DNA of 30,000 nt from Glandiceps talaboti (lineage: Eukaryota > Hemichordata > Enteropneusta > Spengelidae), in NCBI RefSeq assembly GCF_964340395.1, contig NC_135557.1, positions 3,758,716 to 3,788,715 of the forward strand. Reading direction: 5' to 3'. The position numbers were made by a program, and so were the translations under genes. Positions 21,738 to 30,000 of the stretch are shown here, piece by piece (position 1 is the stretch's first letter; every line of letters starts with the position of its first letter). The notes under the pieces were generated by a model, which was not told the DNA's origin, made no database searches, and saw only the letters and a list, made by a program, of their open reading frames with translations.

Positions 21738-21835
21738 ACAAAATGACTATCCTGGGTTATTTGAGAGAGTGTTTTAACGACACGTGTGCTGCAGAACAAC
21801 CGGAAGAGCTGAACAACATGGTTATCCCAAGACTT
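21738..21835 (+). CDS. Candidate small exon of unknown identity
   Basis: A 98-bp segment with exon-like borders: pyrimidine-rich tract and GTTACAG acceptor (21731-21737) and a strong donor GTGAGT at 21836. It contains ATG 21743-21745 in good context (ACAAAATGA) and 31 codons in one frame ending in phase 0 at CTT 21833-21835. The peptide starts MTILGYLRECFNDT and ends NNMVIPRL. Its base composition is more coding-like than its surroundings. I recognise no domain. It could be an initiating exon for the downstream channel gene, part of another gene, or chance. It starts about 50 bp after the 29-bp array. Confidence 0.35.
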
Positions 21836-22315
21836 GTGAGTTGTGCTATAACATACCTCATACTAGCTAAGTTGAACGCATTCGAACAAACATATGGGAT
21901 ATATATCTTTGTCGTCCCATGTTAAGATAACATGTATCTACATCATTGGTTCTGCGATACTCAAAACATTAATGACACTTTGAAAATCGCTATTAATTTT
22001 CCCAATTTTCCGTAATGTATGCTTGTGGAGGTATAAGCGTATGATTCACCAATATTTGTCTTCATGCAGTCGGAAAATATGTGTGACCTAAGGTTTTTGT
22101 CACTACTTGTTTTTCGTCTCGTAATGACAAGGCCCCTTAGGTCACTCGTATTTTCCTTGGCTGAAGGATATATATTGGCACACAACATCTAATCTTAAAA
22201 CACTTTTTAGTTTGTCATGTACACTGTAATCTGTCATATTGTATTTTATTGTAAGTTGTCATGATTTGTCGTGATTTGGTTGGGTGTAGTGATTTGATTT
22301 GTTTCGCTGAGTGCT
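21836..22315. other. Gene-free stretch
   Basis: No exon, repeat or RNA gene is evident beyond the donor side of the candidate exon. Confidence 0.5.
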
Positions 22316-22675
22316 GTATTGTATTGTATTGTATTGTATTATATTGTATTGTATTGTATTGTATTGTATTGTGTTGTGTTGTGTTGTGTTGTGTTGTGTT
22401 GTGCAGTTGAGATGTTGGTGTGGATGGGTTTTGTCAGAGGTAAACATCAACCCAAAAATTAATATTGCTTCAACACAACACAACACAACACAACACAACA
22501 CAACACAACCCAACCCAACCCAACCCAACCCAACCCAACACAGCCCAACACAGCACAGCACAACACAACACAACACAACACAACACAACACAACACAACA
22601 CAACACAACACAACACAACACAACACAACACAACACAACACAACACAACACAACAACACAACACAACACAACACT
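22316..22675 (+). repeat. Pentanucleotide repeats in inverted arrangement
   Basis: (GTATT)n at 22316-22370 passes into (GTGTT)n at 22371-22402. After a 68-bp spacer come (CAACA)n at 22471-22508, (CCAAC)n at about 22506-22541 and (CAACA)n again to 22672. The GTGTT and AACAC blocks are complementary and could form a long hairpin. The block order shows single-base unit changes spreading through sub-arrays. Open frames on both strands are artefacts. Confidence 0.97.
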
Positions 22676-23374
22676 CTACCATGTATTGGTGTTTTCTGTG
22701 GGTCACCGTCTTTTCCTTCATTTATAAATGTTTCTGAGAAAACAGTATATCCGTCTCGGCTCATGTCGTTTCGTCAGAATGATGTAGTATCGTGCTGTTT
22801 TGTCTAGTGTCATGCTGTTTTGTCTATTTTGTCTAGTGTCCTGCAGTTTGGTACATCGACATGTTAAGTCACTAACGACAGATGACTTCACCGCAAAAAA
22901 CTATTAATAGTGTGACACACACAACACAATGTTATCAATAATTAATTTCCAAGGTCAAGGCTGAACCAAATATTAACAGATGCATGAGATGTGTTAACCA
23001 GATACGAAAAGTGAAATATAATGACTCTATGGGTAAATAAACGAGTGGTAAACTATGACGGAGTTAGACAACAAATACGTTTATTGACAATTCAATAATT
23101 GACATAATAGAAGGAAAACAGAACGAAAAGTAGAAAGATAAAATAGTTTAATTTGATTTAATGTGATATATATTATTTCTACATCCCCCTGTAGTACAAC
23201 TTATTCTATTAAACTGTTTGTAATATCAATTACTAGCCTATTATATTGATCAGCATGTCGACCCACTTTTGAATTTTTTGAAGTCTCGCGGGATTTGTAA
23301 CCGTTTGATGAGAACAAGCGTGATTTAGACGTCAATTAGCTGCGTTAGTGCGAACCACTTTGTGTCATTAATTA
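22676..23374. other. Region upstream of the channel exon
   Basis: Contains a small repeat of TGCTGTTTTGTCTA at 22793-22845 and an otherwise unstructured AT-rich sequence. No PAS-domain exon is visible here. Confidence 0.45.
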
Positions 23375-23436
23375 TGACGTGACTGCAAAAAAATTGCTGA
23401 TATATAAATTAGGTTTTGATTTTATTGTCTACAAAT
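23375..23436 (+). promoter_or_regulatory. Candidate proximal promoter of the ERG-type exon
   Basis: A CRE-like TGACGTGA at 23375-23382 and a TATA-like TATATAAAT at 23401-23409 sit 55 and 28 bp before ATG 23437. A start ~30 bp after the TATA would leave only a few bases of 5' UTR, so either the TATA is fortuitous or transcription begins elsewhere. Confidence 0.25.
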
Positions 23437-23787
23437 ATGGGAAAATTTCAAGATTGGTTTGACGGCTTTGTACGGTCGCTTAATCTTGAACAGGACGACC
23501 CGAATGCCGAGGACGTGATGGACAAGGGACATATACAGCGGTTGACAATACTTCACTACTCACCCTTCAAAGCGTGCTGGGACTGGCTTATTTTGCTACT
23601 GGTCATCTACACAGCTATCGTCACTCCCTATTCAGCGGCGTTCATGCTTAAACCTGGAGATAGTTCCGAGAGTGGTGGAAGGTACGATGAGCCGTTAGTG
23701 GTTGTGGACTTGATGGTGGATATCATGTTCCTGTTTGATATTATCATTAACTTTCGTACAACATATGTCGACAGTAACTTGGGAGAG
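23437..23787 (+). CDS. KCNH: ERG-type voltage-gated potassium channel, exon with N-terminus, S1 and S2 (partial gene)
   Basis: The exon gives 117 codons from ATG (context ACAAATATGG) to GAG 23785-23787, then donor GTAAGT at 23788 in phase 0. Residues 38-69 ([18 protein letters not shown] onward, to TPYSAAF) match the pre-S1/S1 region of the KCNH2/6/7 (ERG, fly seizure, worm UNC-103) subfamily, and residues 86-111 ([11 protein letters not shown] to NFRTTYV) match S2. The subfamily's acidic residues are kept: Asp49 in S1 and Asp91, Asp95 and Asp101 in S2. These channels assemble as plasma-membrane tetramers and carry repolarising potassium current. Residues 1-37 are a short, non-PAS N-terminus. 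An upstream in-frame TAG (23410-23412) limits any extension to eight codons. S3-S6, pore and CNBHD exons are outside the window. KCNH2, 6 and 7 cannot be told apart here. Confidence 0.93.
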
Positions 23788-24455
23788 GTAAGTTGGATCA
23801 TTATCATCGTTAAGTGTGTATATGCGTACATCGCCACCTGCTTCTACGCGTGCATTGCTTATATTACCACCTATCGGATTTTCATATTCACGTTACCACT
23901 TTCATCTCAGTTTCACATTTAATCCCATATGCCTTATGCTATAATCAAAACTTTTTAAAGTCGAAACCAAATACGAAATATTTCACATACATATTTCACA
24001 TACATATTTCCATTATCATTATAAATATGATAGTAAGTTGTAGGAGGATTATCAATAATTTGTGAATTTTTATATTAATATTTTTTATTTTCTCTTGTGT
24101 ATGATAAAATGTAGCAGCCTATTGTTAGTACTGTTCGATAATATAATACGTCACTTCCTGATCTTTGCAGAAAGTAATGAAAGTTATCCGGAGTACTTCC
24201 GGTTCTAACTTCACCATACCTGCATCATATTGTGTATTTATGGCTGAAACACCTGAAAATAATAATTCGTTAGATTTGGCGGATAAACCACCATCCCAAG
24301 ATTGTTTTTAGATCGTAACTAAAATGGCCAGTAGTTAGAGTAAGGTAAATTAATATGTAAAGTGATCGTGTCCACCAAATGCTTTTGGAAAAGAATATTA
24401 ATAAAATATATATATTTCTATATTTCAATAACGTAAGATGTTAGAGCGAATTTTG
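23788..24455. other. Start of the presumed channel intron
   Basis: The reading frame of the channel exon stays open to 23920 past the donor, but the extra residues do not match ERG channels, so this is intron. No other feature is seen. Confidence 0.6.
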
Positions 24456-24942
24456 CTGTAAATGAATCACATCACAAAGACTAAAATATCTGAGTTTACT
24501 GTAAATGAATCACATCACAAAGACTAAAATATCTATGAGTTTACTGTAAATGAATCACATCACAAAGACTAAAATATCTGAGTTTACTGTAAATGAATCA
24601 CATCACAAAGACTAAAATATCTGAGTTTACTGTAAATGAATCACATCACAAAGACTAAAATATCTGAGTTTACTGTAAATGAATCACATCACAAAGACTA
24701 AAATATCTGAGTTTACTGTAAATGAATCACATCACAAAGACTAAAATATCTTTGAGTTTACTGTAAATGAATCACATCACAAAGACTAAAATATCTGAGT
24801 TTATTGTAAATGAATCACATCACAAAGACTAAAATATCTGAGTTTACTGTAAATGAATCACATCACAAAGACTAAAATATCTGAGTTTACTGTAAATGAA
24901 TCACATCACAAAGACTAAAATATCTGTGAGTTTACTCGAATC
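24456..24942 (+). repeat. 43-bp minisatellite, 11 copies
   Basis: Eleven copies of a 43-bp unit containing GTAAATGAATCACATCAC and AAAGACTAAAATATCTGAG. Three copies carry a 2-bp insertion at the same place (CTATGAG, CTTTGAG, CTGTGAG); otherwise nearly identical. Confidence 0.97.
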
Positions 24943-25116
24943 AAAGATGACTTAATACACGGGGTTTTACTGGTTAGATATAAAATTACGGTGCTAAATT
25001 GATCACAATTCGATATAGGTAAAGACAAATCATATTTCAAATAGTATCCTTGCATTCAAATATTTCTTTTTTATAAAAGATGACGTCTAATTCAAAAATT
25101 GTATTTCTATCTTCAA

Positions 25117-25435
25117 GTTGGTTCATACAACATTGATATAGGGACAATGCTTCAGACATGAAGACTCATTACAAAATGAAAACAAACTTAATCGTTACAT
25201 ATTTTTCCACATTCTTGCAAACCAGAGCTGTTATTTCTTCAGTGACATTGCGAAATAACAATGCCGTAAAAGAGGCTGTGTTTTACGACGATGATTTTTT
25301 CCACTGTAGATAGAATACTTCATAGACTTCATAGTGATAATAATGTATTACAATTACTTTTTTTGTTTTCATTTTGTAATGAGTATGCATGTCCGAAGTG
25401 TTGTCCGTATATCTACCAATATTGCATGAACCAAC
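25117..25435. mobile_element. Foldback (MITE-like) element D
   Basis: Arms of about 80 bp at 25117-25197 and 25355-25435 are imperfect inverted repeats. They share GTTGGTTCAT at the tips, GGACAA, ACATG and the perfect block ACTCATTACAAAATGAAAAC nearest the loop. A second inner inverted repeat, TGTTATTTC with GAAATAACA, lies in the loop. No transposase frame is present. Confidence 0.7.
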
Positions 25436-27289
25436 ATTAAAAATATATTTGTTACACATAATGTTTTTCGAAAATGTTTAATATACTTTCAATCACCGTA
25501 TCAGTGAGATAAATATAATAACATTACACTCCCAGATGACCATCAAGTCCACCTCATTTGAAATGTAATGACTACAAGATATCGATTAGTGATTCTGAGA
25601 TAAAAAATGACATCTGTCATTTAAAACCACTTTGAGTTGTACGTGATGAACGATGCAATGCTGTATAGGAAGGTTATTCATTCTGTAATATTGTGTCATC
25701 TATATTAAATGACACCGGTAGTGCCATCGTAGTGAATTAGTGAGTTAGTCACCGACTCTTTGACGTGTATGTTGAATCCAATATCTCGTCAGCACCGATA
25801 TATTGTTTCAGTTTGCAGTAGCTGGTGTTATATCACCATAAGTTTTCACATCATAATTATAATCGATGATGAAGAGATTAAGATATTGTTGTAGTTGTAG
25901 TTCACTAGATAACTAGTCAGTTTGTAGCAAAAAAGACCCCAACTAAATAAAGTACCCGTATGTGGTGTTCACGTGTTACAGCTACTGGGTCGTTTTCTGT
26001 CAGATATTTATCGTGAAAAGTAGAGACTCAGTTTTTATGAAATATTTTGTCAGTGTTGCCATACTTTTGACAAAAAATCATAGCTATGGACCATCTGTAT
26101 AGGTTCAATCTAAATTAATTCAGAGTTCAAAAAGCTTCAACAAATCATATATTTCTTTCACATTATTTTGGCGGGAAGAAGGGGGTCTAGGTTAGTAATA
26201 ATATCCTTCTAACTCTCGTGGTAACCCACAAAAAATCTAATGAAACGTTGAAGTATGCCGAAATGAAGAGTTGCACTTTAAAAGGGGTCAGGCTGATGAT
26301 ATTCTACTAAATAAGTAAAAAAATCTTCAACGATAGAATATTGTTCTCTCAGAATTCAACTTGAAGACTATTTCCCTCGACACAGCCAGACAAGTATATA
26401 CAATATTACTGCCATTGTATTAAATAACTTACCATGCATAATTAATACCAGGGTGGTTTAATGTTTCCTGTACACTTCGCTACTTGCATTTATTAATGAA
26501 AATCGCAATAGACGAACATAAAGGCAATTCGTAATTGCGTAGCGGTATAGATTTTGGAAGACAACTGGAATGGCATTTATCACACGTTCTTTCCGCCATC
26601 CGATTCAATTGAGGCATTGTTTCGCCGTTCGTCACCTGCCTACAGTTCCGTGTGTCGCTGTCGGTACGCTCTCTCTGTCTTACTTTTAAGTTACGATAAA
26701 TGAAATTTCTATTCCTGTGTGATGGTTTGATCGTTGTGGTTGAGGTCATATGAGAGCAGAGTGCAAGGCCAGGTTGGAGATAAGACGGATTCTAATGACA
26801 GCGGTAAATGCGATGATTTGTATTCACTTTACGAATATCAAAACATCATGTCATTCTGAAAATAAAATATGTGATAAAAAAGTACGTACAGGTGTTAGTG
26901 GGTTCAATGAATAGCAATAATGCTACAAAAGGCACCGAAATAACGTGAACAAGGAAAGAACTGAAATACATGTATATAGGATGTCCGAATCAAATAGGAA
27001 ATAAATAATATCTTTTAGCGAAATTTTATCAGAATTTATGCCGCTACAAAATAAATAACACGTTACAGACTGAATTACGTTGACTGATGACGTCACTAAA
27101 AGTACACTTACAAATAATGTCAACTGACAAAATAGCGCCAATGACGTTGTAGCATAACTGTATGGTTTATGTGTTCAAACAAATCTTTATCGACACCAAA
27201 GGTTTACTGTTGGTATAGGCAGTATCTTCATTTACTGTAAGTATGGGCAATATCTTCATTGCAGGATCAATTATGTCAAGTTTTTGATA
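25436..27289. other. Gene-free intronic stretch
   Basis: No convincing exon. An 89-codon minus-strand frame (26480-26749) has no recognisable domain. A CRE is at 27088-27095. Confidence 0.45.
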
Positions 27290-27376
27290 GTTTAGTCACT
27301 TGCCTACCTACACACCAAAAGTAATGTCTCCACCAGATACAAAGGGCTGGCGGTTTTGGACTTTAAGTTGTTTACA

Positions 27377-27414
<38 letters not shown>

Positions 27415-27480
27415 GGACGGACAGACATCTTACCATGTCTATAGCACTACTGATCCACAGTTCAGTTGTGCTAAAAATGG
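27290..27480 (+). repeat. (ACAG)n microsatellite inside a probable dispersed repeat
   Basis: About 10 units of ACAG/ACGG at 27377-27425 are flanked by CCACCAGATACAAAGGGC and by CTATAGCACTACTGATCC, a layout typical of a dispersed invertebrate repeat with a central GACA tract. Only one copy is in the window, so the dispersed nature is inference. Confidence 0.5.
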
Positions 27481-28471
27481 CGGCGATGAGAGTCCCTCAA
27501 CTTAAGGTTAACCCTGCCCCCCCCCCATCCCCTTTTGCCTTCTAAATGACCAACCTCCTTCATTTGAGGTAGTATTGCCTACCCAACCCTATCCCCAGCT
27601 ATCAAAATTGTCATTAACTGTTTATTACTTTATCATTGATGCAATGTTACCAAAATATCAAACACTGATTTAACTCATATACGAGAACACGGTGCTTCAA
27701 ACAGTGGAACAATTGCATTCTGGGCTTACCCATGTTGCTCATAATCAAAGTGTAAACCCCCCTCCCCCCGTGAATACACCCCCCATTGAAAAAATAATTG
27801 CGTGCAAACAGATTTTGTGTGAATTCGCTTTGTTGACTGAAACCATGATATGAGCTGCTATATAAATTCTACTCTGAGTGTAAAGGGACACACATTGAGT
27901 TCATACGTATTTAGCTGCAATGTTTGTCTGCATATTTAAAGGTTTAGTCATAATAGTCTACTTACTGAAGCATACTAGCCATCACTTGTAATTGTTTGAA
28001 CTGAAACTTGGTATTTATATGCAACTCATAAATGATACGCGATGACGTAATTTATCATATGTATAAAAATTGTTGGGGAAATTCTTACGATGCAATCAAC
28101 TGTTCTAGCAATGCAAGAAGACAATCGTAATGTTATAAAAGACATGCATTTACATTATCATTATACTAGAATGTGGTTTTATGTAAGTATTTTCACTTGA
28201 ATAACAAGCAGCTTGTGCCACTTTAAAACTGCACAATGTTTAGAGAAGGTCGTTAGAGGGCGTTAGCATCTAATAGTGATTTGACACGCCCTAGTAGATT
28301 TAATGTTATGAGGATCTTTTAACGTTGGATGCACCTCACAAATAAAACACTTCAATTTTTTCCTGTTACTTTGTTAAAGAAAGCTTTAATGCATCGTCAG
28401 CTAAAATCAAGAAAAAAAAACAAGGGACACCATGCATAATTTTGAAGTAGAGATCAAATTGATATTATCAT
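27481..28471. other. Gene-free intronic stretch
   Basis: C-rich patches at 27516-27533 and 27757-27784; otherwise AT-rich with no exon or structured repeat. Confidence 0.45.
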
Positions 28472-28642
28472 TAAGGTACCCTATTTAGAATTCAAAATGG
28501 CCGCCAAATTCTCGGCTAACTGTAGGAGAAAATTGAGATGGTAGATTTCCTAGACATGATCCCCAAATTCTTTTCATTATATCAAAACGGCCAGGAACAA
28601 ACTTCATAAAACAAAACCTGGAGAAATTTTGATTTTCAGGGA
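28472..28642 (+). repeat. Dispersed repeat C, copy 2
   Basis: Begins TAAGGTACCCTATTTAGAA and ATGGCCGCCAAA, matching the reverse complement of 17570-17601. Further blocks (GATTTCCT, CATTATATCAAAA, ACAAACTTCA, AAATTTTGAT) follow in the same order as in the first copy, without the 144-bp duplication. Confidence 0.55.
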
Positions 28643-29190
28643 CATTAATCTCCAAGGGAAGTCTATCTGAACAATAATGCGACTTGTAACGATTGAGAAG
28701 ATGTTTGACTATAGATTAATACACTTCATTAATTTTCTTTATCATTAACATAGTTTTCAGCCTTTCTTATATCTTCGGATGTCTCAAGTTCATGTATAAG
28801 GCCATATTCCTTGTTTCTGCTTATCCCTCTAGTGTTTAATATATGAAATTGTGATTTCAAAATACAATAATAAAACAGAATAATTTAGAAGGGCTGGATT
28901 TGAATTCTTCAACAGTAGTAACAATATCATTATTTAAGTTGTTAGACAGAACCTAGAAGTCAGTATCTTTGCAGAACTAATTTAGATATTGATTGACAAA
29001 TTTATAACCTGCTGGATGTTATGAAGTTGAAACAGTACTCCAAGTTGTAGTAAACAGAATGTGCAAAGTCTAAATAGCATTGGAAGCAGTGGCTGGGAAA
29101 TGTCTTGATTTCTAGAGCCAGGCTAGGTAGTTTGGATTAAGGTCCTGTTGAGATTAGGGTATGAATGGTTTATATGGTTAGATTAATAAG
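28643..29190. other. Gene-free intronic stretch
   Basis: I see no exon, repeat or RNA gene here. Confidence 0.45.
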
Positions 29191-29194
29191 CCAG

Positions 29195-29385
29195 GTCAGA
29201 AGAGGAGGTGATGGAAGCGAACGAGAAGAAGAAAGAAGAGGGGAAAGGAAAGAATGGGGGGGGGAGGCGAGGAGGGGTGGCAAGGATAAGAGAGGAGATA
29301 AGACAGGATAGGATAGAGACGAGTAACGGAGAAGTAGGGAGAGGCGGTAGGAAGTAGGAGAAATCGATAGAAAGACGACAAGGCT
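29195..29385 (+). repeat. Long polypurine tract
   Basis: About 190 bp that is almost entirely A and G on the + strand, with GAAGAAGAAAGAAG, a run of nine G (29256-29264) and GGATAGGATAGAGA blocks. The complementary minus-strand frame is a compositional artefact. Confidence 0.9.
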
Positions 29386-29414
29386 AGACTAGTTTTTAAA
29401 AAATAGGATTATGT

Positions 29415-29790
29415 TAGTTCATACTATGCTAAGTCTAGTCAGTATAGAGTAAACCTCGTAAGTTCATACTAGGTTAATATAGGTCTCGTCAGTATAGAGT
29501 AAACCTCGTAAGTTCATACTAAGTTAATATAGGTCTCGTCAGTATAGAGTAAACCTCGTAAGTTCATAATAGGTTAATATAGGTCTTGTCTGTATAGAGT
29601 AAACCCCCTAAGTTCATATTAGGTTAATATAGGTCTCGTAAGTATAGAGTAAACCCCCTAAGTTCATATTAGGTTAATATAGGTCTCGTCAGTATAGAGT
29701 AAACCTCGTAAGTTCATACTAGGTTAATATAGGTCTCGTCAGTATAGAGTAAACCTCGTAAGTTCATACTAGGTTAATATAGGTCTCGTC
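29415..29790 (+). repeat. 50-bp minisatellite, 7 full copies plus a partial one
   Basis: Full units begin exactly every 50 bp at 29441, 29491, 29541, 29591, 29641, 29691 and 29741 with AGTATAGAGTAAACC and contain AAGTTCATACTAGGTTAATA. Substitutions (CCTCGTA/CCCCCTA, ACT/ATT) occur but there is no length change. A diverged partial unit lies to the left. Confidence 0.97.
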
Positions 29791-30000
29791 AGTAAAAGTT
29801 GAGATAATATAGAAAGGTACGCTAAGGTAAATGATATAGTGATGTATTCATTAAACATACTCTAGGTCACTGATAGAGCAAGTTAAACTGATGTGTTAGG
29901 CCCTAACAAATTGAAAGCACATCTTTCAAACTAGCTTATTGTGTGGATTGAACCTTTCAAGTGCCATTGAACAGAATTTATCTTTTGGAGTCTGACACTA

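Noticed and set aside
22259-22764. Frames rich in CVVLC or TTQHN
   Set aside because: Translations of pentanucleotide repeats in several frames on both strands.
23788-23922. Extension of the channel reading frame past 23787
   Set aside because: A consensus donor GTAAGT begins at 23788 and the extra residues do not match the S2-S3 linker of ERG channels.
24456-24942. Regular 43-bp repeat considered as a CRISPR-like array
   Set aside because: Units are contiguous with no unique spacers, and the sequence is animal nuclear DNA.
26480-26749. 89-codon minus-strand frame with a Cys-x2-Cys pair
   Set aside because: No recognised domain, no splice or promoter context; possible but unsupported.
29196-29381. 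61-codon minus-strand frame rich in Pro, Leu and Ser
   Set aside because: Compositional result of the polypurine tract.

Overview
This is eukaryotic, AT-rich, intron-containing DNA from a bilaterian animal, most likely a marine invertebrate. That rests on the spliced animal gene families, a SINE of the kind widespread in marine invertebrates, several MITE-like families and very heavy tandem-repeat content (roughly a fifth of the window by my tally). The species cannot be named from the sequence alone. There are no bacterial features, CRISPR arrays, rRNAs or convincing tRNAs.

Layout. (1) 164-3250, + strand: the last three coding exons of a UBASH3 (TULA/STS) family gene, covering the C-terminal ~162 residues of the histidine-phosphatase (PGM-like) domain. 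Its two introns are full of repeats. The first intron opens with a minisatellite that has copied the exon end and 5' splice site about a dozen times. (2) 3251-~16000: presumed 3' UTR and then gene-poor DNA with microsatellites (pentamer, ATGT/ATCT/AT), minisatellites with 18-, 26-, 31- and 46-bp units, two copies each of two MITE-like families, and a SINE. (3) 16034-16117: a possible promoter and short first exon (CRE, TATA box, strong 5' splice site). (4) 17208-21700: a dispersed repeat with a recent 144-bp duplication, then two large minisatellites with 21-bp and 29-bp units. The 29-bp array almost abuts a small candidate exon (21738-21835). (5) 23437-23787, + strand: an exon of an ERG-type (KCNH2/6/7-like) voltage-gated potassium channel. 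It encodes a short N-terminus plus S1 and S2, and starts with its own well-placed ATG. (6) 23788-30000: presumed first intron of the channel gene, with 43-bp and 50-bp minisatellites, a foldback element, a second copy of the 17-kb dispersed repeat and a long polypurine tract. The pore, S4 and cyclic-nucleotide-binding exons must lie beyond the window.

The two recognised genes are unrelated in function and run head-to-tail on the same strand; nothing suggests they cooperate. The most notable observations are the minisatellite that multiplied a genuine splice donor, the ERG exon with a possible PAS-less N-terminus, a marked excess of perfect palindromic CRE sites, and two opposite-facing copies of one MITE-like element, only one of which has expanded an internal 31-mer into a minisatellite. 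I found no clear case for a wholly new multi-gene system.
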